DNA of 64,000 nt from Alphaproteobacteria bacterium (GTDB lineage: Bacteria > Pseudomonadota > Alphaproteobacteria > Rickettsiales > SXRF01). Position 1 is the stretch's first letter; every line of letters begins with the position of its first letter. Below the pieces are notes generated by a model. The model searched no databases, was not told the DNA's origin, and saw nothing but the letters and a program-made list of their open reading frames with translations. The stretch is taken from assembly GCA_020049775.1 (NCBI GenBank), contig JAGVLO010000009.1, positions 21,079 through 85,078 on the forward strand. The letters are read 5' to 3'. Position numbers and translations under genes: made by a program. Below, piece by piece: positions 7,491-17,922 of this stretch.

Positions 7491-9675
7491 TTTGCTGCTA
7501 GAGCTTTTCTCGGAAGAAATACCGGCGCGCATGCAGGCGGACGCGGTTGAGCATTTACGCGAATCGTTAGTTAATGCACTGCGTAAAAATGGCCTCGATG
7601 ATGGCAAGATTGCGTTTCAAGCAAGATCCTATGTTACTCCCCGCCGTTTAGCTGTTTGGCTTAACAACCTTCCTATCGCATCAGAATCAACTGAAACCGA
7701 ACTCAAAGGCCCGAAGGTCGGTGCGCCCGATGCTGCTGTGCAGGGTTTCCTGAAAAAAACGGGACTCGCGCAAAAAGACCTGACCGAGCGTGACGGCGTC
7801 TATTTCGCGATTGTGCGCAAAGAAGGCCAGCAAACCGCTGACCTGCTGAAGAGTGCTATTGAACACACGCTCGCCTCCTTCCCGTGGCCGAAATCCATGC
7901 GCTGGGGCAGTGGCGAGGCGACATGGGTGCGCCCGCTGCATTCCATCCTGTGCATCTTTGACGGCAAGGTGATTCCGGTATCGTTCGCTGGCGTGACGGC
8001 TGGCAATACCACGCGCGGCCACCGCTTCCTTGCGCCGGACGCCATCACCATCAACAGCCCTGCTGATTATGAGGCTGCGCTGAAAAAAGCGTATGTGCTT
8101 GCTGACCGCGAAGCGCGCAAGGCGGAGATTTTGAAACAGGCCGAGGCCGCTGCCAAGGGCGCAGGCCTTGTGCTCAAAAAAGATGAAGGCTTGCTCGAAG
8201 AAGTCACCGGACTTGTCGAATGGCCGACCGTGCTGGTTGGCACTATCGATGCGAAATACATGGACCTGCCGAAGGAAGTGCTGGTGTCTGAAATGCGCGC
8301 GCACCAGAAATATTTCGCGCTGGAAAAAGCTGATGGCGCACTGTCTGACAAATTCCTGATTACCAGCAACATGATTGCCAAGGACGGCGGCAAAGCCATC
8401 ATCGCAGGCAATGAGCGCGTGCTGCGCGCCCGCCTCGCCGATGGCCGCTTCTTCTGGGATACCGACCGCAAGAAAACCCTCGACGCATGGGCCGAAGGCC
8501 TCAAGACCGTCACCTACCACGCCAAGCTCGGCAGCATTGCCGACAAGGTGGAGCGCATCACCGCTTTGGCCGTAAAACTGGCCGACAGCGTGAAGGCTGA
8601 TAAAAAGCTGACGGAGCGTGCCGCCCGCCTGTGCAAGGCGGATTTGGTGACCGGCATGGTCGGCGAGTTCCCCGAGCTTCAGGGCGTGATGGGGCGGTAT
8701 TATGCTGCGCAGCAAAAAGAAGATGCTGCAGTGGCCGATGCCATCCGCGACCATTACCTGCCGCTTGGCCCAACAACCGATGTACCGAAACAGCCTGTGT
8801 CTTATTGCGTGGCGCTGGCCGACAAGCTGGACACGCTGGTAAGCATGTTCGCCATCGGCGAAAAACCCACCGGCAGCAAAGACCCGTTTGCGCTGCGCCG
8901 CGCCGCACTGGGCGTTATCCGTATTGTGCTGGAAAACAACATCCGCCTGCCGCTGAAGGACATTTTCGCCGAGCCGCCCGTAAAAGCCATTGCGCTACAC
9001 AGCGCACATAAAAAACTAGTGGAAAAAACCGAAGCGGCGCTTCATGCCCCCGACAAGGTCGGCAAATACCTGACCGTCAATGAGGTAGCCTGTGAAGACA
9101 AACCCGTGGCCGATGACCTAAGCGCCATGCTCTATGACTTCTTCATCGACCGCCTGAAGGTGCAGCTCAAGGATCAGGGCATCCGCCATGACGTGATTTC
9201 TGCTGTAGTCGCCAACGGCGACGACGACCTCGTGCGCATTGTCGAACGCGCCAAGGCCGTTCAGGATTTTCTGGCTACGGAAGATGGAAAGTCACTGTTG
9301 GCAGGCTATAAGCGGGCAGCAAACATTTTAGCTATCGAAGAAAAGAAAGATAACAGACAATATAATAAGCCCGTTAATTCTGATGAATTAAAACTTGCAG
9401 AAGAGCTGATGCTGAATCAATCGCTCAGCCAAACGACATTGAGTGTAACATCGTCACTTGAAGATGACAATTTTACCGCGGCGATGTCAGTGTTCAGCAA
9501 ACTGCGTACACCAGTCGATGCGTTTTTTGACAAAGTGATGGTCAATGATACGGACGCAAAAACGCGTGAATTACGTTTAAATTTACTATCTCGATTAAAA
9601 CGTACTCTCAATGCGGTTGCAGATTTTTCACTGATCGAAGGCGATACCAAAGAACAAAAAAAGAAGGCAGCATGA
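7483..9675 (+). CDS. glyS: Glycine--tRNA ligase beta subunit
   Basis: 730 residues, a full-length GlyS. The beta subunit binds tRNA-Gly and completes the alpha2beta2 synthetase with GlyQ. It begins with the typical [15 protein letters not shown], carries [10 protein letters not shown] (about 126-135), [37 protein letters not shown] and the [15 protein letters not shown] block. The start ATG is preceded by AGGAA and overlaps panD by 8 bp. The 3' end overlaps ppdK (ATGA). Confidence 0.97.
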   Translation: MADLLLELFSEEIPARMQADAVEHLRESLVNALRKNGLDDGKIAFQARSYVTPRRLAVWLNNLPIASESTETELKGPKVGAPDAAVQGFLKKTGLAQKDLTERDGVYFAIVRKEGQQTADLLKSAIEHTLASFPWPKSMRWGSGEATWVRPLHSILCIFDGKVIPVSFAGVTAGNTTRGHRFLAPDAITINSPADYEAALKKAYVLADREARKAEILKQAEAAAKGAGLVLKKDEGLLEEVTGLVEWPTVLVGTIDAKYMDLPKEVLVSEMRAHQKYFALEKADGALSDKFLITSNMIAKDGGKAIIAGNERVLRARLADGRFFWDTDRKKTLDAWAEGLKTVTYHAKLGSIADKVERITALAVKLADSVKADKKLTERAARLCKADLVTGMVGEFPELQGVMGRYYAAQQKEDAAVADAIRDHYLPLGPTTDVPKQPVSYCVALADKLDTLVSMFAIGEKPTGSKDPFALRRAALGVIRIVLENNIRLPLKDIFAEPPVKAIALHSAHKKLVEKTEAALHAPDKVGKYLTVNEVACEDKPVADDLSAMLYDFFIDRLKVQLKDQGIRHDVISAVVANGDDDLVRIVERAKAVQDFLATEDGKSLLAGYKRAANILAIEEKKDNRQYNKPVNSDELKLAEELMLNQSLSQTTLSVTSSLEDDNFTAAMSVFSKLRTPVDAFFDKVMVNDTDAKTRELRLNLLSRLKRTLNAVADFSLIEGDTKEQKKKAA

Positions 9676-12353
9676 CTATGAACGCAAAAAGCAACGCACA
9701 AACGAAGGTGGATATGGCCCAAACCGATAGTTCATCTAAATTGATTTACAGCTTTGGTGATGGCAGTGCCGAGGGCAAGGCCGACATGAAAAACCTGCTC
9801 GGCGGCAAGGGCGCTAACCTCGCTGAAATGTGTTCGCTCGGTCTGCCTGTGCCTCCGGGCTTCACCATCACCACCGAAGTCTGCGTGGCTTATTACGCGC
9901 AGAGCAAAAAACTGCCCGCAGGACTGGAATCGCAGCTGAAAGACGCCATGGCGCAGATGGAAAAGAAAGCCGGCGCCAAGTTCGGCGACAGCGCCAATCC
10001 GCTGCTGGTCTCCGTGCGCTCAGGCGCGCGCGCGTCGATGCCGGGCATGATGGATACCGTACTCAACCTCGGCCTCAATGACGTAACCGTACAGGCCATG
10101 GCCAAGAAAACCGGCAATGAGCGCTTCGCTTACGATAGCTACCGCCGCTTTATCCAGATGTATTCCGACGTAGTGCTGGACGTTGACCACTATCATTTCG
10201 AGGAAATGCTGGAGCAGAAAAAGCAGGACAATAATATCGAGCTCGACACTGAACTCACCGCCGATGACCTGAAAGACCTTGTGAAGCAATACAAGGACAA
10301 AGTCGCCGAAGAACTGGGCAAACCCTTCCCCGAGTCGGTGACCGACCAGCTCTGGGGCGCTATCATGGCCGTGTTCAACTCGTGGATGAACCCACGCGCC
10401 AACACTTACCGCAAGCTGCACGACATCCCCGAAAGCTGGGGTACGGCTGTTACCGTGCAATCGATGGTGTTCGGTAATATGGGCAATGACTGCGCCACCG
10501 GCGTGACTTTCACGCGCGACCCGAGTACAGGAGAGAAAAAATATTACGGCGAATTTCTGGTCAATGCTCAGGGCGAAGACGTGGTGGCCGGTATCCGCAC
10601 CCCGCTGCCGCTTTCGGAAATGCCCGCCGTCATGCCCGACGTGTATAAGCAGCTCATCGGCGTATTCGACAAGCTGGAAGCGCATTACCGCGACATGCAG
10701 GACATCGAGTTCACCATACAGAACAACAAGCTGTGGATGCTGCAAACCCGCAACGGCAAGCGCACCGCCGCCGCCGCTGTGAAAATCGCCGTCGATATGG
10801 TGAAGGAAAAACGCATTACCCAGAAAGAAGCGCTCAAGCGCATCGACCCGCTTTCGCTCGACCAGCTCCTGCACCCCACGCTCGATCCCAAGGCGGCAAA
10901 GACCGTGCTGGCGCATGGCCTGCCCGCATCACCCGGCGCTGCATCAGGCAAGGTAGTATTCACCGCCGAAGATGCCGAACGCATGGCGCTCGACCACAAG
11001 GAAAAGGTGATTCTGGTGCGCATCGAAACCTCACCGGAAGATATTCACGGCATGCACGCCGCACAGGGCATCCTTACCGCCCGTGGCGGTATGACCAGCC
11101 ACGCCGCCGTAGTAGCGCGCGGCATGGGTAAGCCCTGCGTTTCCGGCGCCGGCGAACTGCGCATCGATTATAATGCCAAAGCATTTCAGGTGATGGGCCA
11201 CAGCATTAAAGAAGGCGACATCGTCACCATCAACGGCTCTACCGGTGAAGTAATGCTCGGTGAAATCCCGACCGTGCAGCCCAAGCTATCCGACGACTTC
11301 GCCACACTGATGCAGTGGGCGGATGAAGTGCGTAAACTTAAAGTGCGCACCAACGCCGAAACCCCGCTGGATGCGGAAACCGCACGCAAGTTCGGCGCCG
11401 AAGGCATTGGCCTGTGCCGTACCGAACATATGTTCTTTGATAGTGAACGCATCATCGCCATGCGCGAAATGATTGTGGCGCAAAACGTGGAAGGCCGTAA
11501 AGCCGCACTCGCCAAGCTGCTGCCCATGCAGAGGGGCGACTTCGCGGCACTGTTTACCATCATGCGCGGCCTGCCGGTAACAATTCGCTTGCTCGACCCG
11601 CCGCTACACGAGTTCCTGCCGCACACGGAAGAAGACATCAAGCAGGTGGCCAAAGCCGCAGGCGTGAGTGTCGATGTGGTGCGCCAGCGCTCGCATGAGC
11701 TGGAAGAACAAAACCCCATGCTCGGCCATCGTGGCTGCCGCCTGGGCGTGACGTATCCCGAAATCTACGAAATGCAGGCACAGGCGATTTTTGAAGCCGC
11801 CGCCCAAGTGATGAAGGAAAAGAAGGAAACCGTGGTGCCGGAAATCATGGTGCCGCTGGTGATGATGCCCAAGGAACTCGAGCTGATGAAAGCCATCATC
11901 GACCGCGTGGCAAACGAAGTCATGGAAAAAACCAAGACCAAAATTTCCTACATGGTCGGCACGATGATTGAATTGCCGCGCGCGGCGCTGCGCGCAGGCG
12001 ATATAGCTGGCATGGCCGAATTCTTCAGCTTCGGCACTAACGACCTGACGCAGACTACGCTCGGCATTTCGCGTGATGACTCGGCCAACTTCATCGAGAT
12101 TTACAAACAGCGCGGCATCGTTGAGCATGACCCGTTCGTCACACTCGACCAGAGCGGCGTCGGCGAACTCATCCAGATTGCCGCCGACCGTGGCCGCAAA
12201 GCGCGCCCGGGCCTGAAACTCGGCATCTGCGGCGAGCATGGCGGCGACCCCGCATCCATCGCTTTCTGCCAGAAAGTCGGCCTTGATTATGTTTCCTGCT
12301 CGCCCTACCGCGTTCCCGTGGCAAGGCTGGCAGCGGCACAGGCTGCGCTGTAA
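9672..12353 (+). CDS. ppdK: Pyruvate, phosphate dikinase
   Basis: 893 residues. The enzyme interconverts pyruvate, ATP and phosphate with phosphoenolpyruvate, AMP and pyrophosphate. The N-terminal ATP-grasp domain starts with [12 protein letters not shown]. The phosphohistidine domain has [18 protein letters not shown]. The C-terminal TIM barrel has [12 protein letters not shown] and the catalytic cysteine in [10 protein letters not shown]. The start overlaps the glyS stop; a second ATG two codons on is equally possible. The glyS-ppdK order is common in alphaproteobacteria. Confidence 0.96.
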   Translation: MTMNAKSNAQTKVDMAQTDSSSKLIYSFGDGSAEGKADMKNLLGGKGANLAEMCSLGLPVPPGFTITTEVCVAYYAQSKKLPAGLESQLKDAMAQMEKKAGAKFGDSANPLLVSVRSGARASMPGMMDTVLNLGLNDVTVQAMAKKTGNERFAYDSYRRFIQMYSDVVLDVDHYHFEEMLEQKKQDNNIELDTELTADDLKDLVKQYKDKVAEELGKPFPESVTDQLWGAIMAVFNSWMNPRANTYRKLHDIPESWGTAVTVQSMVFGNMGNDCATGVTFTRDPSTGEKKYYGEFLVNAQGEDVVAGIRTPLPLSEMPAVMPDVYKQLIGVFDKLEAHYRDMQDIEFTIQNNKLWMLQTRNGKRTAAAAVKIAVDMVKEKRITQKEALKRIDPLSLDQLLHPTLDPKAAKTVLAHGLPASPGAASGKVVFTAEDAERMALDHKEKVILVRIETSPEDIHGMHAAQGILTARGGMTSHAAVVARGMGKPCVSGAGELRIDYNAKAFQVMGHSIKEGDIVTINGSTGEVMLGEIPTVQPKLSDDFATLMQWADEVRKLKVRTNAETPLDAETARKFGAEGIGLCRTEHMFFDSERIIAMREMIVAQNVEGRKAALAKLLPMQRGDFAALFTIMRGLPVTIRLLDPPLHEFLPHTEEDIKQVAKAAGVSVDVVRQRSHELEEQNPMLGHRGCRLGVTYPEIYEMQAQAIFEAAAQVMKEKKETVVPEIMVPLVMMPKELELMKAIIDRVANEVMEKTKTKISYMVGTMIELPRAALRAGDIAGMAEFFSFGTNDLTQTTLGISRDDSANFIEIYKQRGIVEHDPFVTLDQSGVGELIQIAADRGRKARPGLKLGICGEHGGDPASIAFCQKVGLDYVSCSPYRVPVARLAAAQAAL

Positions 12354-12356
12354 ACA

Positions 12357-13664
12357 ATGAGCGTCAAAGTCCGCTTTGCCCCCTCGCCTACCGGTTTCCT
12401 GCATGTAGGCAACGTGCGCACGGCACTGGTCAATTGGCTGTTCGCCCGTAAGCATGGCGGGCATTTTCTATTAAGAATAGATGACACGGATATTGAGCGC
12501 TCCAAGGATGAATATACCACGGCCATCCGCGAGGATTTAGGCTGGCTGGGTATCACATGGGATTCCGAGGAACACCAGTCCAAACGCTTTGACCGCTACG
12601 CGCTCGCCGCCGAGAAACTTCGCACACAAAACAGGCTTTATGCCTGCTACGAGACACCGGAAGAACTCGACATACAGCGCAAGATGCAGGCTTCGCGTGG
12701 CCTGCCACCGATTTATAAAAGGCCGACGGAAGAACAAAATAAAAAATACGAGGTCGAAGGCCGCAAACCGCATTACCGTTTTTTACTCAATGACGAGGAA
12801 GTGGCGTGGGATGATTTGATACGCGGCAAGGTAGCCATGCGCGCCACCACCATGAGCGATCCCGTGCTGCTGCGCGCTGACGGCGTGCCGGTTTACACGC
12901 TGGCTTCGGTAGTGGATGACGGCGAGCTGAACATCACCCATGTCATACGCGGCGAAGACCATGTCAGCAACACTGCCGTGCAGGTGCAGCTCTATAAGGC
13001 GCTGGGATATAAAGTGCCTGAATTCGCGCATATGGCGCTGCTCAAAACCAAGGAAGGCGAGATGTCCAAACGCCTAGGCGGCAACGACATACGCGCCCTG
13101 CGCGAGGCGGGCATATTGCCGATGGCGGTTAATTCATTGCTGGCGCGCATCGGCACGTCCGACGCCGTGGAAGCATTCGCCGATATGAAACCGCTGACAG
13201 ACAGCTTTGACTTCAAACGCTTTGGCCGCGCACCCGCCAATTATGACGTAGCCGAGCTGGAAAAACTCAACGAGAAATTGCTGCACCAGCTGCCGTTTGC
13301 AGCCGTGAAAGACAAGATTACCTTTGCTGATGAGCAATTCTGGCTGTCGGTGCGCAACAACATCAAGACCCTTGCCGAGGTGCAGCAATGGTTCGCCATC
13401 ATGCACGAAAATGTGGAAGCATCACTTAACCATGACGAGCGCGCTTTCATCCGCTCCGTGGTTAACCAGCTTCCCGCCGAGCCATGGAGTGAAAGCACCT
13501 ATGACGCGTGGATTGCCGCCATCAAACCAACCACGCAGCGCAAGGGCAAGGAACTGTTCATGCCGCTGCGCCTGGCGCTGACTGGCCGCGACCATGGGCC
13601 GGAGCTGAAAAAACTGCTGCCGCTTTTGGGGCGCAAGAAGGTGGTGGAAAGACTTTCTGCATGA
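12357..13664 (+). CDS. gltX: Glutamate--tRNA ligase
   Basis: 435 residues, class I synthetase. The nucleotide-binding HIGH motif appears as PSPTGFLHVGNVRTAL and the KMSKS motif as EMSKRLGGND. The LLRIDDTDIERS acid-rich motif of the GlxRS family is present. The enzyme charges tRNA-Glu and, in many alphaproteobacteria, also tRNA-Gln for later amidation. It begins 3 bp after the ppdK stop with a poor ribosome binding site, consistent with coupling, and overlaps cysS by ATGA. Confidence 0.95.
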   Translation: MSVKVRFAPSPTGFLHVGNVRTALVNWLFARKHGGHFLLRIDDTDIERSKDEYTTAIREDLGWLGITWDSEEHQSKRFDRYALAAEKLRTQNRLYACYETPEELDIQRKMQASRGLPPIYKRPTEEQNKKYEVEGRKPHYRFLLNDEEVAWDDLIRGKVAMRATTMSDPVLLRADGVPVYTLASVVDDGELNITHVIRGEDHVSNTAVQVQLYKALGYKVPEFAHMALLKTKEGEMSKRLGGNDIRALREAGILPMAVNSLLARIGTSDAVEAFADMKPLTDSFDFKRFGRAPANYDVAELEKLNEKLLHQLPFAAVKDKITFADEQFWLSVRNNIKTLAEVQQWFAIMHENVEASLNHDERAFIRSVVNQLPAEPWSESTYDAWIAAIKPTTQRKGKELFMPLRLALTGRDHGPELKKLLPLLGRKKVVERLSA

Positions 13665-15052
13665 ACGTCTTATTCTATAATACGCTGACCCGTAAGCACG
13701 AGGTCTTCACGCCGATTGATGACAAAAACGTGCGCATGTATGTGTGCGGACCCACGGTCTATGACCGCCCGCATCTTGGCAATGCGCGCTCGGTGGTGGT
13801 GTATGACGTGCTGTACCGCATGCTAATGATGGTCTATGGGCCACAGCATGTCACTTATGTGCGTAACATCACCGATGTTGATGATAAAATCAACGCCGCC
13901 GCCAAAACGAATGGTGAGCCGATTTCAGCGCTGACCAAGCGTGTCGATGGCTGGTTTCATGAGGATATTGCTGCATTGGGTGTGCTGCCTGCCACCAAAA
14001 ACCTGACCGGAAAAGAAACAGTAAAAGATGCCAAGGGCATCATGGGCGAGCCGCACGCCACTCACCATATCCCGCACATGGTGGCCATGATCGAAAAACT
14101 GATTGCCAATGGCAATGCATATGTTTCGCAAGGCCATGTACTGTTTGCGGTAAATAGCTACAAGGATTACGGCCAGCTCTCGGGCCGCAAGCTGGATGAA
14201 CTGGTAGCGGGTGCACGCGTGGAGGTGGAATCGTACAAGAAACATCCGGGTGATTTTGTGTTGTGGAAACCTGCTGACGCGGAGGATGACGCCAGCAGCG
14301 TGTTCCCAAGCCCGTGGAGCGCTGGCAGACCGGGCTGGCATATCGAATGTTCGGCCATGAGCAGCAATTATTTAGGCGACCATTTCGACATTCATGGCGG
14401 CGGCGCAGATTTGATGTTCCCGCACCATGAAAACGAAATCGCACAGAGCCGCTGCGCCATGCCGGACAGCAAATTTGCCAATTATTGGGTGCATAACGGC
14501 TTCCTCACCGTCGGCGGCGAGAAGATGAGCAAGAGCCTTGGCAACTTCACCACCGTGCGCGATTTGCTGGACAAGGGTGTAAAGGGTGAAGTAATACGCC
14601 TTGCGCTGCTCTCTGCCAAATACAACGAGCCACTGGATTGGAATGAAAACTTGGTGCATAATGCCAAACAGACGCTCGATCACTGGTATCGTACAATGAT
14701 ACCGACCTCAGAAGAATACGTAAGTTCAATATGGAATTCCGTATTTGTTCACACCTTAACAAAAGACCTTAACGTACCAAGTGCCATAAGCCAAATGTTT
14801 GGCGGTTCTCCTCATGACCTATACGCCAAGGGACGAATACTTGGATTTTTTAATATGACTGCCGATGAATGGTTCAAAGGCACTGACAATAGTGTGAACA
14901 AACAGCATATTGAATTTCTTATAAATAACCGCATTGCCGCCAAAAAATCCAAGAACTGGGCCGAGGCCGATAAAATCCGTAAAGAGCTTGCCGAACAAGG
15001 GATTATCCTAGAAGATAGGCCCGACGGAACGACTGACTGGAGAAAGGCTTGA
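13661..15052 (+). CDS. cysS: Cysteine--tRNA ligase
   Basis: 463 residues from the ATG that overlaps the gltX stop; the frame opens further upstream only as an artefact. Class I signature motifs are HLGN in PTVYDRPHLGNARS and KMSKSLGN. Zinc-site residues include Cys in YVCGPTVYD, the later Cys in WHIECSAMS, and HHENE. It charges tRNA-Cys. About 110 codons from 14700 onward are richer in A+T than the gene's first part, but the frame is intact. It directly follows gltX in the operon. Confidence 0.96.
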   Translation: MNVLFYNTLTRKHEVFTPIDDKNVRMYVCGPTVYDRPHLGNARSVVVYDVLYRMLMMVYGPQHVTYVRNITDVDDKINAAAKTNGEPISALTKRVDGWFHEDIAALGVLPATKNLTGKETVKDAKGIMGEPHATHHIPHMVAMIEKLIANGNAYVSQGHVLFAVNSYKDYGQLSGRKLDELVAGARVEVESYKKHPGDFVLWKPADAEDDASSVFPSPWSAGRPGWHIECSAMSSNYLGDHFDIHGGGADLMFPHHENEIAQSRCAMPDSKFANYWVHNGFLTVGGEKMSKSLGNFTTVRDLLDKGVKGEVIRLALLSAKYNEPLDWNENLVHNAKQTLDHWYRTMIPTSEEYVSSIWNSVFVHTLTKDLNVPSAISQMFGGSPHDLYAKGRILGFFNMTADEWFKGTDNSVNKQHIEFLINNRIAAKKSKNWAEADKIRKELAEQGIILEDRPDGTTDWRKA

Positions 15053-15057
15053 AGCTT

Positions 15058-15507
15058 ATGCCCGCACGTGACCAACTCATCAACCGCCGCAGCAAATTGT
15101 TGCAGCAATACAGCGTTCCCAAGCTGGAAGAATTCCAGAAAGCCGCCCATGAAAAAATCGACCAGCTGCAGCTGACTGGCAGCAGCCTGTCGCGCTACGA
15201 TTTCGCCGCCATGCACCAGTCCGTTGACGGGCTTTTCAGCGAACTGACGGACGCCCAGCGCGCACTGAACCAGTCCATCAAAACACTATCTGACGACGAG
15301 CTGGAAGAATGCTGCAACAATGCCGACCCCGAATCGCTGCTTAACCGCCGCCGCAAGCTATATACTGACCGCAGCATCACCTCGCAGCGCCGCGTCAACG
15401 CCGATACTGTGTTTAAAACGCTCGCCGAATTGATGCATGTCACGCTGGAAGAAATCCCCGTGGAAGTAAAACAACCCGTATTAAAACAAGTGGCTGGCCG
15501 TGGCTGA
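15058..15507 (+). CDS. Unrecognised 149-residue helical protein
   Basis: Located between cysS and cimA in the operon. I use the ATG at 15058; a TTG at 15049 overlapping the cysS stop, with GAAAGG just ahead, is an alternative. The sequence is polar and helical with heptad-like spacing (KLEEFQKAAHEKIDQL, DELEECCNNADPESLLNRR) and no signal peptide or known motif. Its 3' end overlaps the cimA start by 8 bp. Its position suggests a housekeeping role, but none can be assigned. Confidence 0.7.
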   Translation: MPARDQLINRRSKLLQQYSVPKLEEFQKAAHEKIDQLQLTGSSLSRYDFAAMHQSVDGLFSELTDAQRALNQSIKTLSDDELEECCNNADPESLLNRRRKLYTDRSITSQRRVNADTVFKTLAELMHVTLEEIPVEVKQPVLKQVAGRG

Positions 15508-17098
15508 GCGCGTTTACCTCTATGATTCCACATTGCGCGACGGTGCGCAGGCACGCGGCGTAGATTTTACCGTTGCCGACAAGCAGGCCATCGCCCGCGA
15601 GCTGGACAAGCTCGGCATTGACTATATCGAGGGCGGCTGGCCGGGTGCAAACCCGAATGACGACGCGTTTTTTGCCGAACCCCCCGCCCTTTCCAAAGCC
15701 CGCCTTTCCGCCTTTGGCATGACACGCCGCTCCGGCCGCTCTGCCGATAATGACCCCGGCCTTTCTTCGCTACTGGAAAGCGGCGCGAAATCCATTTGCC
15801 TAGTAGGCAAAAGCTGGGACAAACAGGTGAAATCCGCACTGGGTATCTCGGAAAAAGAAAATATACGCATGATCGGCGAATCCATTGCCCATGTGGTAAA
15901 GCACAAGCGCGAGGCGCTCTACGACGCAGAACATTTTTTTGATGGCTATAAGGCCAACCCCGAATTTGCTCTTGCCTGCCTGAAGGCCGCCTATGACAAC
16001 GGCGCACGCTGGATTGTGCTGTGCGACACTAACGGCGGCTCGCTGCCATTCGACGTGGAAAAAATCGTCGGCGCAATCACCAAGCATATTCCGGGCGCAA
16101 ATCTCGGCATACATTGCCATAACGACACGGAAAGCGCTGTCGCCAATTCGCTGGCCGCCGTGCGCGCAGGCGCAAGGCAGGTGCAAGGCACAATCAACGG
16201 CGTCGGCGAGCGCTGCGGCAACGCCAACCTGATTTCCGTTATCCCCAACCTTGTGCTGAAAATGGGCTTTACCACCGGTGTGGCCAAGGACAAACTGGCG
16301 CAGTTGACGCATGTGTCGCGCTTCCTTGATGAACGCCTGAACCGCGCACCCAACCAGCACGCGCCGTTTGTCGGCTCGGCTGCGTTTGCCCATAAGGGCG
16401 GGCTGCATGTGTCGGCCATGGCCAAGGACTCTTCGTCCTATGAACATATCGACCCCGCGCTGGTGGGTAATGTGCGCACCGTGCTGGTGTCGGATAAGGC
16501 GGGTAAATCCAATATAATCGACCGCATGAAGCAGTTCGGCATCACCATCAAGGACGATGACGAACGCATCAGCGATCTAGTGCATGAAGTCAAGCAGCGC
16601 GAAAAGCAGGGCTATGCCTATGAAGCGGCGGAGGCCAGCTTCGAGCTGCTAGCGCGGCGCACACTCGGCACGGTAAAAGATTATTTCGATGTGCTCAGCT
16701 TCCGCGTTATCGGCGAGCGCAGGCACAACGCCAAAGGCAAGCTTATCAGCGTGTCGGAAGCCACCATCAAGGTGGACATAGGCGGCGAGGAAATCATGAC
16801 GGTGGCTGAAGGTAACGGCCCTGTAAACGCGCTGGACGGCGCGCTGCGCAAGGCACTCTCCGGCCATTACCCCATACTCAAAGACATTCAGCTCACCGAC
16901 TATAAGGTGCGCATCCTGACACCCGGTGAAGGCACGAAGGCGGTGACACGCGTAATGATCGAATCACGCGACAGCCCTAATAATAAGGGTGGGGGCAAGG
17001 TATGGAACACCATCGGCGTTTCCACCAACGTGATTGACGCGTCGTTCAACGCGCTGCATGATTCCGTCACCTACAAGCTGCTGAACGCCAAGCGCTAA
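15500..17098 (+). CDS. cimA: (R)-citramalate synthase
   Basis: 532 residues, a DRE-TIM metallolyase of the LeuA dimer type. It starts with LYDSTLRDGAQARGVDFT (DRDGxQ-like motif) and has GIHCHNDTESAVANSLAAV, INGVGERCGNANL, and a C-terminal LeuA regulatory domain (about 400-525). The length, STLRDGAQ form and C-terminal domain match the CimA/AksA-like group that condenses pyruvate with acetyl-CoA for threonine-independent isoleucine synthesis, rather than 2-isopropylmalate synthase. The start is GTG overlapping the previous gene. Substrate choice is inferred from family. Confidence 0.88.
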   Translation: MAERVYLYDSTLRDGAQARGVDFTVADKQAIARELDKLGIDYIEGGWPGANPNDDAFFAEPPALSKARLSAFGMTRRSGRSADNDPGLSSLLESGAKSICLVGKSWDKQVKSALGISEKENIRMIGESIAHVVKHKREALYDAEHFFDGYKANPEFALACLKAAYDNGARWIVLCDTNGGSLPFDVEKIVGAITKHIPGANLGIHCHNDTESAVANSLAAVRAGARQVQGTINGVGERCGNANLISVIPNLVLKMGFTTGVAKDKLAQLTHVSRFLDERLNRAPNQHAPFVGSAAFAHKGGLHVSAMAKDSSSYEHIDPALVGNVRTVLVSDKAGKSNIIDRMKQFGITIKDDDERISDLVHEVKQREKQGYAYEAAEASFELLARRTLGTVKDYFDVLSFRVIGERRHNAKGKLISVSEATIKVDIGGEEIMTVAEGNGPVNALDGALRKALSGHYPILKDIQLTDYKVRILTPGEGTKAVTRVMIESRDSPNNKGGGKVWNTIGVSTNVIDASFNALHDSVTYKLLNAKR

Positions 17099-17099
17099 C

Positions 17100-17828
17100 A
17101 TGAAACGCCCCGCCGTTATCCTTGTGCGCCCGCAGATGGGCGAAAATATCGGCGCTGTTGCCCGCGCCATGAGCAATTTCGGCCTGAGCGAACTTCGCCT
17201 CGCCGCCCCGCGCGACGGCTGGCCGAACCCGAAAGCGCTGGAAATGGCCGCAGGCGCTGAAAACATCATCAATAGCGCGCAGGTGTTTCCTGATTTTACA
17301 GCGGCTGCTGCCGACCTGCAATTGCTCTACGCCACCACCGCCCGCCCGCGCGACATGGAAAAAAAGGTGTTGCCACCGCAAGCCGCCATGCAGTCGCTCG
17401 CCGCTGAAACTAAAGCTGGCATGCGCGCAGGCATCGTATTCGGCCCTGAACGCTCCGGCCTCGAGAATGAAGAAATCATCCGCTGCGACACGCTGATTAC
17501 CATTGCCACCGCGCCGGAAAACTGGTCGCTCAATATTGCACAGTCCGCCGTCATCATCGGCTATGAATGGTTTCGCAGCCAGCAGGATGAAAAAGCCGTG
17601 GCGCGCGACTTCCCCGATATTGCACCCAAAGAAGAATGGGACGGCATGTTCAGCCAGCTGGAAAACTATCTCGATGAATGCGAGTATTTCCGTGTGGAGC
17701 ATAAAAAACCCATCATGTGGCAGAACCTGCGCAACATGCTGCAACGCAGTGCCATGAGTGGGCAGGAACTGCGTACTTTCAGGGGTATGCTACGCTCGTT
17801 ATGGGAAAAAAACTCGCCAAAAACCTAG
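17100..17828 (+). CDS. trmJ: tRNA (cytidine/uridine-2'-O-)-methyltransferase TrmJ
   Basis: 242 residues of the SPOUT class. Motif 1 is VRPQMGENIGAVARAMSNFG, motif 2 is GIVFGPERSGLENEEI, and motif 3 is NWSLNIAQSAVIIGYEW; these form the trefoil-knot SAM site. TrmJ methylates the 2'-O of nucleotide 32 in the anticodon loop of several tRNAs. It starts 1 bp after the cimA stop and is the last gene of the run that began with glyQ, which has three aminoacyl-tRNA synthetases. A 94-bp gap follows. Confidence 0.92.
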   Translation: MKRPAVILVRPQMGENIGAVARAMSNFGLSELRLAAPRDGWPNPKALEMAAGAENIINSAQVFPDFTAAAADLQLLYATTARPRDMEKKVLPPQAAMQSLAAETKAGMRAGIVFGPERSGLENEEIIRCDTLITIATAPENWSLNIAQSAVIIGYEWFRSQQDEKAVARDFPDIAPKEEWDGMFSQLENYLDECEYFRVEHKKPIMWQNLRNMLQRSAMSGQELRTFRGMLRSLWEKNSPKT

Positions 17829-17922
17829 CGTTTACTGGGATTTCTGGCTATTAACCTTTCCACAACTAAATTTTGCTAGTGTTTAAGGTGGAATATTTCT
17901 GTTTTACAACCACCTGTCACCC

